A DNA stretch of 64,000 nt from Polydactylus sextarius (taxonomy: Eukaryota; Chordata; Actinopteri; Polynemidae), in assembly GCA_016801845.1 (NCBI GenBank), contig CM028909.1:5068313-5132312 (forward strand), in the 5' to 3' direction. Below are positions 1-10,559 of the stretch, one piece after another (position 1 is the stretch's first letter; each line of letters starts with the position of its first letter). The notes beneath the pieces are model-generated. The model had not been told where the DNA came from, did not search any database, and saw nothing but the letters and a program-made list of their open reading frames with translations. Position numbers and translations under genes: made by a program.

Positions 1-1022
1 ATCTCCCTGAGCATCTTCTTCTTCTTCTTGCATCACGTCCCGATAATGAAGATAAAAATCAATGAGAAAACACGTCAGTGTTGGTTTGTCACTGCGGCTC
101 GTTACCAAGAAGTGACTGTGCTTTTGCGGCGAAGACGTGATGTTGAGTCATTCGACAATTGAATCCACCTCCACCTCCACATCCAGCACAACCACCACCA
201 CCTCTCACTTTCTGTTTTAATAAGCGGGAAACACAAATCTGTCAAATCAATACAACAACGAGGAGGAACGAGTCTGATGCAACCCAACCAACCGGGCTGA
301 AATAAAAGTTTGAACTCGTTATCGACGCCTCGTGTGTCCTATTTGCCGTATTTGGATGTTTTTTCCTGCTTGAATTTCAAAATAAAAGTTTTCCAGGTGA
401 CGTCGCAGTGTAAACAGACGGACACTAACAACCCGCTGATGTCAAAACAACGCGGTGACTTTTGAGACAAAAACACGTTAATCTCACGCCGTCGTCACCG
501 CCCACCTCCTCCCCCCGACAGGTGCATCATGGGAGTCATCACAAACACCTTTACACTCGACCGTTTTCCACTGACAGCGATTGTTCTCCGTCCAGACGGG
601 AACTGACGAGAAAACAGATGTGAAACGTTCGACCTCTTGTTGCTTTGTTTTGTTGTTTTTATGTTTTACAACAACAGTAGCGGCAACATATTGCATGCAG
701 AACGTGTCACGTTCGAATGTTTTTTGCCATTGGAGGGAAGGGGGAGGGGAAGAGGGTGAAACCAGATAAAGGGATGTTCTTGTTTGAGTTGTGATTACAG
801 CAGCTGCTTTAATAACACTGTGTACACATGAACTGATGGACACAAACAGACTTCACTGCAGGGACACGGTGGCGGCGGCGGCGGCGGCTAACGACCAGTC
901 GGACGCCTCCGACTTCATAAAGACGCCTTTGTACTCGAATCCAAACTCATTTGAATGCGGGTTCATATTTATTTTTATGATGTCTATTTTGTATAAAGTT
1001 TTGTTTTTCGTTGTTTTCTTAC
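1..1022. other. nfatc2 intron (partial)
   Basis: No further Rel-homology exon is recognisable here. Open frames in this stretch are low-complexity or lack homology. The next nfatc2 exon, expected to continue from NPIEC, must lie outside the window. Confidence 0.7.
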
Positions 1023-1195
1023 AGCACTCGATGGGGTTGGACGCCACTTGCAGAGACAAGTGTTGACCTCCGGGTTGAGGTATGTGGACGCGAAACACGA
1101 GGCGCACGCGCGTGTTTTTCCGTCCCACGTCCGTCTCGCCCTTCCTCAGCTCGATGTCGGCGTTTCTGAGCTTCAAGATCCCGGCGCAGTCGATT
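1023..1195 (-). CDS. nfatc2: nfatc2 coding exon 5: Rel-homology region
   Basis: 173-nt exon with an acceptor at 1196-1197 and a GTAAG donor at 1018-1022. It encodes IDCAGILKLRNADIELRKG, then ETDVGRKNTRVRLVFRVHIP, and ends inside NPIEC. This is the end of the N-terminal Rel subdomain. The final codon is split after its first base, as expected for the conserved NPIECS junction. It is the last nfatc2 exon visible before the window edge. Confidence 0.93.
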
Positions 1196-4100
1196 CTGAT
1201 GATACGAAAAGAGAAATAGGGAAGGAAATTACTTTGTTATGTTTATTTTAAGTAAATACAAGTAACATGAAATAACTTAACCCTTTATAGTCGACTGTAT
1301 CCTATTTGATACGTGAGTTTCTGAGACTTTCTAATCAAAATTATGTTTAAAATTTAAAAAAAATATAGAAAACAAATAAATAAATACACCTCATATAAAA
1401 TAAAATAAAATAATTATAAAAATCATATAAATGAAAGCAAAAAATATCATATCAATTACTTAGAAGGTTTAATAAACGTGAAAAGATTTGAACTTTCTGG
1501 CTTCTATTTGATGTGTCAGACTTTAAAGAGTTAAAGATTTGATTGATGATTGATGATTGACTGATGATGTTCTCACATGGCCTTCATGTTGTTCTTCGGC
1601 TCCAGAGGGATCTCCAGGACTTTGGTGCCGTTGATGATCTTCTCGCAGCTCGTGGTCGTCACCGTTTTCCCCGTGATGCGGTGAACCTGGTAAAAGGCGT
1701 GAGGCTTCAGGATGCGTTCGTCCGCCGTGCCGATGAAGATCTGCAGGCCGAGCGGATCTTTACCTCTGTAGCCGTGTAACTGAAAACAAATAAAAATAGA
1801 AACATAACAATCAGTTTAAATCCGTCGCTGTCCGAGTCATGAAACAGACAGTACAGTATCGAAGAAGGAAACGTTTGAGTCACTTTTAAACTGCTTGTGT
1901 TTCTCCATTACATCTTGTGCCAACATTACATTTCCAGATGTTGCCCCCCTCCACCTCTTCCTCCCCAGAGGTGGCTAATCAGTGTCAGACCCACTTGTAA
2001 AAGCATCGACAGCCTTGAACAGCAGCCAGCGCTACAGCTCACATCCTACAGCCTCGTACAAGCTCTTTCATAATTCAGCCGAGGCTCCTTCTCCTTCTCA
2101 CTTGTCACTTTCTCTTTCACTGAACTGAACTGAACTCAGAACTGAAACGGGACATAAAACAGCCTCCGCTACACGACACGACACGATACATCTGGCTGCA
2201 GACCTGTTGTATGAAAAATAACTGTAGATGGTTGAAACTGTGAAAAGAGAGATGTTACTTTTGACCTGAAACATAAAAAAAAAACACAAAGTTGCATCTA
2301 AAAGAAGAAGAGTTGGATGAAGTAATGAACTTTATTACTGGTCAAATGTTTCTCTGATACAAGTGAAGTGTTTGCTTTTAAAAATAATAAAGTAATAAAG
2401 GCACATTTTATTGCCACAACACCTCCAATACCTAATGTCTCTGACTAACTTGTAAAACTTGTAGAATAAAGAATTGTTAGAATGTTACAAAATGAAAAAG
2501 AATGTTTGTTTGTTTTTAAATTAAATAAATTGTAACACTACACATTCCCACAAACCATCATGGTAGTGTTGTGACACAGCTCTGACAGTGTGTGAACACA
2601 TGTATGTGTGTGTTCATCATTTACATAAACTCACTGTATAAATGCATCATTTGTTGTTGCACTAACCTGACATGACTTAGTTTTATTGTCACAGTCTACA
2701 TACGTGACGTAATCCTGGGGATTGATAAAAAACAACAAAACAACAACGAGAACCTTGATAAAAATGTAGTGAAGTAAAAAAACGTATTTGTCTATTAAAT
2801 GTAGTAAAGTAAAAGTCATAAGTTTAAAAAAGTACTGTATAAGTGAAGTACAGACACTCAAAAAACGACTTAAATACAGCACTTTGTTACTGTTACACCT
2901 CTGGTGAAAAATCTGTTTGTGCACAAACTTTATTATCACACGTTGCAGGTTTATTGTGCAGAAATAACGTGATGTCGTGGTCGTCAGCAGCTGCAGAGTG
3001 TAAGCAGAAACCATGGCAACGACAAACCAGCGCGGTGAGTCCATTTCCAGGTAACACACACACACACACACACACACACGAGGCGAAGCAGAGGAAGCCG
3101 ACTGCAAACACTCGACAGGGGCCATGTGAGCGACTCAGCCGGCAGGTTGTCATGGCAAAGGCAGGAGCAGTGAGTCATGACAGAGAGAGCAGCGAAGGAA
3201 AAGTAAAGTGGAGGAAAACACAGAAGAGAAGGAGGAGGAGGAGGTGAAGGCAGCGAGGCCTGACCATCTGATCAGAGCTGACCTCTGAAGAGACCAACAG
3301 AAAATGGAAAAAAGAAACAACTCACTACTAGGGCAGCAACCACTAATCAATTAAATCAATTAGAAGCAATTATCAAATTAGTCGCCAACTATTTTAATAG
3401 TCGATTAGTTTGGTCTATGTTATTATACATAGAATCATACAGTGACAATGTTTCTTCATGTGGGAGAAGAGAGACGACCAATAAGCTAGCTGCTAAGCTA
3501 GGCTAGCTGCTGACCGCCGTAAAACAAGAAGAAAAGAAGAAGAAGAAGAACCAATGAGAAGCCTCGTGTTGGTTACATGACAAATCTCTGGAGGAAGAAG
3601 AAGTGTTTTAAGTAAAAATGGCGGTGGACGGTGGAGACAACACAGGATCAGGTTGTTACAGTGGAGGAGGCTAACGTTAGCTTAGCGCTAACGGAGAAAA
3701 GTGGTCAAAAGTCTTGGAGCAACTTTCCATTGAAGCCTTCAAAGAACAGAAGGTTTTTCTGTTTGTTACTTTGGTTTTTAAAATCATCAAAACGGACACA
3801 AATCTGGTGGAAACGTAGAAATCGTCGTAGAAACATTTGAGGATAATTATCTGAAATGAGGTCGGAGAGACACTGGAGTTTAACGTCACGTAGTTTGATT
3901 CATTTTATGAGACGTTTAAAGCGAATCCTTCATTTCTTTACAAACACAAACTTCATAAAGACTCAAAATAAACTGTCTAATGAGTCTAAAAACCTGATAG
4001 TGAACTAGTTTTAGGTCTTTTTTTGGCATCTTAAAGCGCAGATATTTAAGTTTTTATATGTGATTTATAATAATAACAATAATAATAATTAATTAATTGA

Positions 4101-7032
4101 AAAAAAATAATCATCAGATGAATCGATGATGTAATTTTTAGTTGCAGCCCGACTCCCAAATATCACAATCACAATCGACACAAAAAGAACAACAGTTTTG
4201 ACGCGTTGCTGTAGTAACGAGAAGGAAAAAAAAAGGAAGCGTCCACTTATTCTTGGACACGTCGTCCAACTTCAACAAACCGGTTGTTTCTTTTCTTTTT
4301 CTAGAGAGCGAGTCGACTTGGTTTCGACACTTTTCAGTCCGTTTCCTAATACGACACTCAACAACAGTCAACAAACCCGAGAAGCTGTGAAGAGGAAGTG
4401 AGTGACGGCTTGAACACACACACACACATGCACACACACACGTCTGTGGTCGCCACAACAGCAGCAATAACAACAGCAGCAGCAGCAGCAGGCGACTATT
4501 TTTAATCTGAAAGTCTAAAAAAAAAAGACAGGTCCTGTTGCTCGTTTGACCTGAACTTTTGAGGGTTTAGTAGTGAGGTTGCAGGGCGGTTACACTGCGT
4601 TTTTGTTTTCAGAAGCGAGAAAAGAAGGAAAGGTTCATTTTCATACGAGTTGCCCCCGGGGCAATACCAGCGCCGCCACATAATGAGTAGGAAATACCAC
4701 TACACGCGAGATTTTTCCCATCAATCCCTCCTGTCACTGTCAACATGGCCGACAGGTACCTACCTGTACGACGGGGTGTCCTCCGGTCGGGGCCTTGACG
4801 GCGCCGCGGCTGCCCTCCGTCTCGTAGTGAGCTCGGTGATGAGGTTTGGGCTGAACCTCGATGCGAAGCTCGTACTGTTCGGTGCGACTCGGGATCGGCC
4901 ACTCCAGCGGCGGCAGGGAGGCCACGGGGATGCTGAGGAAAAAACAGGAAGTGAAGTGAGTTAAAGGTAGATTTTTATTCCAGCAACATCTGGACACTAA
5001 ACAATTCATAAATCCACCTGCTGCAATCAGTATGACACCATAAGTATCAGTTGTTGTTAAATGTATCAATCGATGGTTCAGGTGGGTCCTGGACCATCCT
5101 GGACCATCCTTTAGTTAAACTGCTGGGGAACTCGAACAATGCTCTGTACCTCCTCTGTCTCTTTTTCATCTTTCATGCATTTATATCAATATTTTGCATA
5201 TTGCTAACACGCATCTGCTCTCTCTTTGTAGCTGCTGGAGGTTTTTTCCTGTTAAAAGGGAAGTTTTTCCTCTATTGTCTCGAAGCGTCGCTCACTGTGG
5301 AAAATGTTGGGTTTTTCCATTCTTTAATGTAAACATCTTTCAGACAAATGTTTTTATGATTTGGTTCTAAACAAATAAAGTTGATTTGACTATTTCAGAG
5401 GTTTGAGTTGCCTTTTGTTTTACTTTTGTCCAATTTTGTTGTATCTATTTATGACAACAATAAAGATGACTCTGATTCTCATTCTGAGGAAGTTTGTGTT
5501 GAACCTGCAGAAGCTGGACACCAACGGTTTGGACCAGATCGGCGGGATGACAAAGAACGGTTCAGCGCCAGGTTTGGTTTTCACGTCCTGGTCGCAGGAG
5601 ACCAGGTAGTTCCCGTCTGCGTGGTGGTTCTCTGGGTACAGAGCGTAAAGCTGGTTGGTTTTAACGATCTTCGTCGGGACCAGACCCGGCTGTCCGGCAC
5701 CGAATCCGTTCATGGCGTCCGCGAGATTGTTGGGGGCGTAATGGGCGCTGATGTTGTGATCTTCATGGGCGCCGTGAGGCGACGGGCTACGGGAGCGGTG
5801 ACCTGGGATCAGACCAGGGTTCCTGTACATGGTGTCGTAGGTGCGTTTGCCCTGAGGCGAGGTGGAACGTGACCCGGGTCTCGGTGACGGGGAGCGACCC
5901 AGACCGTCCTCGGCGAGGCTGGTGCGAGGCGACGTGCCCGGGGATGTTCGCGGCGAGCCAGTGTGGATGTTCTGGAGGCGAGGGCAAAGGTCACCGGCGT
6001 TCTGGCCGTTGCTTGGCGACACGCAGGGCGACGCCCACGGCGAGTAGCTCTCTGAGTGCCAGCTGGTGGACGAGTTGCTGCTGGCCGGACTCAGACACTG
6101 AGGCTCTCGGTACGGCAGGTTGTCGTGACCCGGGACCGTCAGCGTCGGTCTGGGGCTGATGTTCAGGTGCTGGTTCTGGAGCGAGTCCCGACCGTGGTTG
6201 TAGTGCTCACGTGACGGCGTGATTTCAATCCTCGGGCTCAGAGCCAAACCCGCCGGTCGGGTCCCGTCCAGGTAGTTTCTGGGCTCCTGGTTGTCGTAAC
6301 CGGACAGAACCTCGGCGTTGTGTTCGCCGTACGACGGGCTGCAGGACTTGATCCCATACGGCGAGGCCTCGTCCAGAGGAAACGCCTGCTCTGACTCAGG
6401 ACTGAGCACTTTGTTTGGGTCATCTATGGAAACAAAAACAGGATAAAAACAAAAAGAATCAGTGTCACAAACTCCAAAAAAAAAAACTACAAAACAACTT
6501 CTTTTTTCTGTCACCTGCTGTTCTCACGTGGCTATTAGGTGTCAGAAGCCACAACAGAAAAACCTGCCAGACTTACTTCCTGTTTTTGATTTTCCATTAG
6601 CATGAGTAAACACACACACACACACACACACACACGCCACGGGGTCGTATATTAATATAGAGGTAAAGAGTCAACTCAGGTCAAATGAAATCAACAAATT
6701 TAAAAAAAAATCTAAAACAAACCTTGATCTGCTGCTGCAAAAGACGGTTCATACTCAAACAAGTACTCAAACTGTAAATCCTCATCAGGGTAGTTGACTC
6801 CACTCAGATCTTCCTCCAGATCTTTCTCGTCGTAAAAAGAGGTCATCTGTCTAAACTTTGTTTTTAAATTTTCCTTTATAATCTCTTGTTTAGGAGGAGG
6901 AGGAGGAAGAAGAAGAAAAGGAAGAGGAGGAGGACGCGACTCAGACCAAACAGGTGTCGGCGGCTTGAAGATCTAATGCGGATCAGGATTTTGGTGGAAC
7001 CGGTTCCAAAGTGTCAAACGATGCATCGATGC

Positions 7033-7082
<50 letters not shown>

Positions 7083-8081
7083 CTGCAGGAGGTGAAGTTT
7101 CCTGTTTGAGGCTTCGCCACAATTTATTTTCAGACGAGCAGGAGGCGGGTCCAGGTCTAGTTTCACTCTGAACGCGCAAATTCTCGACTTCACCTTCGAC
7201 TGTGGTGCTGATCACGCCCCTCCTCCTCCTCCTCCTCCTCGTCGATTATTAAAAAAAAAAGCAGAAGTGATGAATTTACTGCCCCCCATTGAACCAGACG
7301 AGTTAGAGTCGCGTGTGTGTGAGACTCGTGGCGCAGCCTGGTGCTGCCCCCGGGTGTCTGACACGCGGCAGCGGCGACGGCGCGTAAACAACGCACTGAT
7401 CCGTTTATTATAAAACGCAGCTGTTGTGACAGCGGGTTAAAGGAAGGGGGAGACGGTTTGTGTTTGTGGACGGATAAAAAACAGAAAACTTTCTCCTCCT
7501 TGCGGTTTCTTTTAATTTATATTTCTAGTTATATAATAAATAAATAAAAATATAAATAACGTGACATCCAGGTTGTGTCCGAGGGAATCCCCACATTTTT
7601 ACGCACGACGCGGAGCGCACAAACTAAACAGGGCGTTCCTCGGAGCTTTACACCCACTGGGCCAGTAGCCTATATGCTCTGTCAGCAAAACACACAGACA
7701 CACCAACACTCATACTCACACACAGATGCGCATCAGTTTGAGCTAAGATTCGTCTGGGATTTTATCCAAATTAAAAAAAACGCACCAAATCTACACGAAA
7801 ACCGTCAAAACTCTTAATCATAGCTGCATTTATCATCAAATAAATACATTTACTTATTCAAATTCACACAACGACGCGGCCCCTTTAAGTCGTTTTTTCA
7901 AAATAAAAGTTATAATTAATCGCTATAAATACACATCCCTTTAAAACAGCGTCACTTTTGTTTTAAATCTAGTTAAAAATCAAATGGGTTGATTACCAGA
8001 TAATCACAACACTTCAGCAGTACCTTGATCCATCGACCTCATGGTGTGGTACTGTGCCAACCGCCAAGTTTCTCTAAACAT
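1023..8081 (-). CDS. nfatc2: nfatc2 (NFAT transcription factor, 5' part of gene; 3' exons outside the window)
   Basis: Encodes NFATc2 (NFAT1), a cytosolic phosphoprotein that calcineurin dephosphorylates so it can enter the nucleus and bind GGAAA sites. The coding join read here is complement(1023..1195, 1577..1779, 4764..4932, 5505..6423, 6723..6846), with 8024..8081 as an alternative first exon. All junctions are GT-AG and keep frame, giving about 529 codons before base 1023. From the N-terminus: acidic FEYLFEYEPSF segment, PRIEIT calcineurin-docking motif at about residues 105-110, Ser/Pro-rich repeats, then the Rel-homology region with the DNA-contact loop RAHYETEGSRGAVKA (about 381-395). 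NFATc2 is favoured over NFATc1/3/4 by KAPTGGHPVVQ, GLQIFIGTADERILKPHAF and LRNADIELRKGETD, and by atp9a next door. The end of the Rel region and the transactivation C-terminus are missing because the window stops. Which teleost a/b duplicate this is cannot be told. Confidence 0.95.
1277..1534. mobile_element. piggyBac-like MITE, copy A (nfatc2 intron 4)
   Basis: An AT-rich 258-bp block begins TTAACCCTTTATAG and ends CTTTAAAGAGTTAA, i.e. TTAA target sites around CCCTT-type inverted ends. Both the left part (ACTGTATCC-TTTGATAC) and the right part (TTAGAAGGTTTAATAAACG, then ATTTGATGTGT) recur at 39251-39551. There is no coding capacity, so it would be mobilised in trans. Confidence 0.72.
1577..1779 (-). 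CDS. nfatc2: nfatc2 coding exon 4: Rel-homology region
   Basis: 203-nt exon starting with LHGY and containing GLQIFIGTADERILKPHAF, YQVHRITGKTVTTTS and KVLEIPLEPKNNMKA. It begins in phase 0 after VVQ of the preceding exon and ends with two bases of the next codon, completed by the first base of exon 5. The NN-rich loop and the TADERILKPHAF segment match NFATc2 better than NFATc1. Confidence 0.94.
3053..3079. repeat. (CA)n microsatellite
   Basis: An uninterrupted CA run of about 13 units in nfatc2 intron 3. Confidence 0.95.
3328..4151. mobile_element. hAT-type MITE in nfatc2 intron 3
   Basis: The left end CTAGGGCAGCAAC and the right end GTTGCAGCCCG are imperfect inverted repeats of the CAGGGCTGCAAC type seen in many fish hAT elements. 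Flanking 8-mers ACTCACTA (3320-3327) and ACTCCCAA (4152-4159) fit a decayed 8-bp target duplication with 2 mismatches. The interior has repeated TCGATTAG/ATCGATGA motifs but no transposase. It is non-autonomous and about 824 bp. Confidence 0.68.
4412..4441. repeat. interrupted (CA)n microsatellite
   Basis: CA repeats broken by one ATG, in the same intron as the preceding elements. Confidence 0.9.
4764..4932 (-). CDS. nfatc2: nfatc2 coding exon 3: start of Rel-homology region with DNA-recognition loop
   Basis: 169-nt exon from the split Ser codon (SIPVASLPPLEWPIPS) to GGHPVVQ. It carries YELRIEVQPKPHHRAHYETE followed by GSRGAVKAPTGGHP. The RAHYETEGSRG loop is the base-contacting element that reads GGAAA in this family. 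The acceptor (CTCAG) and donor (GTAGGT) are both clear. Confidence 0.96.
5080..5400 (+). repeat. dispersed fish repeat relic
   Basis: Contains GCTGGAGG followed by TTCCTGTTAAAAGGGAAG, TTTTTCCTCTATTGTCTC and GCTCACTGTGGAAAATGTTG, and ends with AAATAAAGTTG. This string is familiar as a common teleost interspersed repeat tail, but I cannot assign the family. A tandem CCTGGACCAT duplicate lies near 5090-5110. It occupies the intron between nfatc2 exons 2 and 3. Confidence 0.5.
5505..6423 (-). CDS. nfatc2: nfatc2 coding exon 2: calcineurin-regulated domain
   Basis: 919-nt exon encoding about residues 42-348. It contains ALSPRIEITPS, the PxIxIT-type calcineurin anchor. Next come a serine-rich patch (LSPASSNSSTSWHSESYSPW then ASPCVSP) and SP repeats (SPRTSPGTSPRTSLAEDGLG, SPSPRPGSRSTSP, SRSPSPHG). 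These are the phosphorylation sites that hold NFAT in the cytosol. The exon ends IPPIWSKPLVSSFC before the Rel region. The basic cluster where an NLS is expected reads GKRTYD, weaker than the mammalian KRR. Confidence 0.95.
6610..6635. repeat. (CA)n microsatellite
   Basis: About 13 CA units in the short intron between the proximal first exon and exon 2 of nfatc2. Confidence 0.95.
6723..6846 (-). CDS. nfatc2: nfatc2 proximal first coding exon (long acidic N-terminus)
   Basis: 124 nt from ATG at 6846 to a GTTTG donor at 6718-6722. The peptide begins MTSFYDEKDLEEDLSGVNYP and continues with LQFEYLFEYEPSFAAADQ. The F-x-x-LF-x-Y-x acidic motif matches the N-terminal transactivation segment of long NFATc1/c2 isoforms. 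The last codon is split after one base, and the G joins AT of exon 2 to make Asp. The start is chosen because it is the only ATG opening this frame before an upstream stretch without homology. Confidence 0.88.
7037..7081. repeat. (GA)n microsatellite
   Basis: About 22 GA units just upstream of the proximal nfatc2 first exon, where a promoter or 5'UTR of that isoform would lie. Confidence 0.95.
8024..8081 (-). CDS. nfatc2: nfatc2 distal alternative first coding exon (short N-terminus)
   Basis: 58 nt encode MFRETWRLAQYHTMRSMDQ followed by one base, then a GTACT donor. The splice phase is the same as in the proximal first exon, so it can join exon 2 in frame to give MDQ-DDPNKV. Human NFATC2 has an alternative 5' exon of about 23 codons with the same layout (M-x-RE, RL, H, MG/MR, VDQ/MDQ at the junction, from memory). 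The ORF is too short to stand alone; matching phase and resemblance to that exon make the case. It skips the acidic activation segment. An RNA-seq junction 8024 to 6423 would settle it. Confidence 0.75.
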
Positions 8082-8394
8082 CTGGAGAGGTAAAAAAAAA
8101 CAAAATCCAAAAAATAAAAATTAAAAAAAAAAAAAAAAATGAAACGGATGAAAAATTACTCTCCTCTAAAAACCATGGCAGAAGTAGAAGAAGAAGCGGT
8201 CTTCAGTTTCGTTGAAATGATTTTTGAAAGAAAGAAAAAGTCTTTTAAAAAGTTGCAGCTGCGCGTAAAACTCCGTTTCTTGTTCAGAAACATGCAGCCG
8301 CGTCCGCCACAGCGCTGGTTCTGGTATGAAGTCCGCCTTCCTAGAGCTCTATAAGGATTAACTTGAGCATCAAGAGCGGCTTCCTTCCCCGCTC

Positions 8395-8650
8395 TGGGTG
8401 TTTATAATGGTCCAATGCTGTAAAATAACGGGATTCCCTCAGTGTTTCCTCCTGTTTGTGCGCCTTTGCCATGGAAACCTGGAGCCGGTCCATGTCGGAG
8501 ACTCAGGGCTTTCCTGCAAACCCCACACTCAGGAATCCATGACGTCTCCGGCTCCTGAGCCAAAGCATTTCTGCGGCTTCTCTCAGACAGTAGCGCACAA
8601 GAACCTCATTGTGGGGATGAAGAAATTACTGTAGGACACTGCAGAGAGAG
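8395..8650 (-). promoter_or_regulatory. probable promoter of the distal nfatc2 first exon
   Basis: Read on the minus strand, a TATAAAC box lies at 8400-8406, about 320 nt upstream of the distal ATG, with an ATTGG (inverted CCAAT) core at 8412-8416. Three GGAAA cores follow (8445-8449, 8473-8477, 8510-8514) and a CRE-like TGACGTC at 8540-8546. NFAT family genes are known to autoregulate through GGAAA sites, so these may be functional, but that is inference from short motifs. Confidence 0.4.
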
Positions 8651-9059
8651 AGAAAAACGAGGAAAAAAAAGTTTGATTACAGGACACACGACATGAAATC
8701 TACTCAACAAACGACTTCAGCTTAAATCCTGATGTATAGAAACAACGTGAGAGTTTATATAAATAGAAGACTTTAATTTTAAAAAGAGGCAGAGTTATAA
8801 AGTTTTAAACATGGAGTATAGAGAATTCCTTTGTTCCCATTGAGGGAAGAAGCTGCGTCCGTTTCCATGTCCTAATGGAAATCTGCAGCATCTTCTCGCC
8901 TGGAAAAAGAAAGAAAGAAAGAAAAAAAAAAGCAGAACAAGACTGACCCCAGTCGTCATGTGGACAAATTCTCCATTACAATAAAAAGTTATATAAGGTA
9001 AGAAGAAGTAGAAGAAGAGTGAGAGTTAATGTTTTATATTTTATGTTTAAATCAAGAAA

Positions 9060-9570
9060 CAAGACCCTGAGACTCTGATCAGAGTCCTAATTGTGGTCTT
9101 TACCAAACCTTTCCCCCTGATCACAACCAGGACCTGATCCAGATCCACTGTTACTAACAATAACCCTGAACCAAACCAGGACCTGAAGCCTAACCATAAC
9201 CAAGACCCTGAACAGAGTCCAAACTTAAGCTTAGACCAAACCTTGACCCTGCTCTGGACCCTGGTCCCAACCAGGACTTGATCCAGATCCCCATCACTAA
9301 CCATGACCACCAATTCCTTAACCCTAAACCAAATCTGGGCCTTAAACCAGGATCTGCAACCAGGGCCTGAAATCCAAATCTGCTTAACTAAGTCCCAAAC
9401 TAGAGCACCAACCTTAACCTTGACCACCAACTCCTTTACACTAAACCAAACCTGGACTACAGGACTTTAAATCAAACTCCAATCCAAACCTGCTCAACCA
9501 AGACCCTGACCAGAACCCAAACTGTGGCCTAAACTACTCTGGACCCCGATCCAGATTAAGAATCCTAACC
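9060..9570. repeat. diverged minisatellite array 1
   Basis: Degenerate higher-order unit of very roughly 130-190 bp built from phrases such as CCAAACCTT(T)CCCCTG, ACCAGGACCTGATCCAGATCC and CCAAATCTGCTTAA. The long minus-strand open frame here only reflects absence of stops in the repeat. The same unit forms the larger array at 10560-11600. Confidence 0.75.
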
Positions 9571-10559
9571 CTAAATGAGTAGAGGGAACCAGAAACCATT
9601 AAATACTTATGTACACAATAAAATATACAAATAATGATCAAAACTTAAACTTTCTGTTGTGGTTTACACCATTTACATCCGTTCTTGTCTCTAACTCTCT
9701 AAAATAAAGCTTCATAAATTTCATGAAACTTCATCAGCTGTTTGTTTTTATAAATGTTTAAACTATAAACCAAACAAGAATCAGATGAAGAAACGTGTTG
9801 AGTTTGATTTAAAACCTGTTGGCGAACAATCAGACGATAAATCGAGTCTGAGGTTCGGTTTCTCAGCTGTCAGAGAGACGATCGCCTGTCAAGTCGTGAT
9901 AAATTGAGGCAAGATGAAGAGAGACCAGCAGCTCTCGTCTGTTGAGGTTTTTAATTTCTAACAGGATAAATAATGAATGAAAAACTTGGCAGGAACAAGT
10001 TTCAGGACATTTTAACGTCATAAATCATCGGTTGGACGTTAATCGTTCGCCACCCGTTTTACAATCACGACCGAGGTGGAGTTTATCCTCCTCCATGTTT
10101 GCTCAACTCAAGAAACAGGTTGTTGAAAACGTCTCCAGAGACGCCGACAAGTTCACATGTTGCTCCAGAAGAGGAAGCAGCCGCAACTTCAGCCAAGTCA
10201 AACTATACGTTTCTGCGTCGAGGCCATGAATCGCTGCCTGTGGCGGTTGCTTTTAGCGCCGTGCCAGCGCAGTATAGATTTAAATTACATTTAAAAACTG
10301 TGGATCGAGCCAAAGGCTTTCTGTCTCTCTCTCTCTCTCTGAACTAATCCAACTTTCCAAAGCTGCAGCAACATTATGAGGATCAGTTCGACCGAGTTTC
10401 AAACACAAACACGGTTAATCACGACGTATCCGAGAGTCAGATGTTCAGATCGATACCACAGAAGCTGCAGCCAGGAAACCGTTAGCTTAGATTATCGCAA
10501 CGAGGCAAACGGAAACAGCAGCAATGTGTCAAAGTTTCCAGGGTCCAAGATCTGGAAGA

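Larger units (their letters stand above)
1780..4763. other. nfatc2 intron 3
   Basis: About 3 kb without coding signal. It holds a CA repeat, a hAT-type MITE and a second CA-rich patch (listed separately). Apparent ORFs around 2631-3350 run across the CA repeat and show no protein homology. Confidence 0.8.

Noticed and set aside
5808..6159. Several GC-rich open frames overlapping the large nfatc2 exon
   Set aside because: Shadows of the real nfatc2 reading frame, which alone shows the NFAT motifs and correct splice phases.
9047..9430. 127-codon open frame on the minus strand
   Set aside because: Translation of a degenerate minisatellite; its repeated WISGPGCR words mirror the DNA repeat, and no splice or start context supports it.
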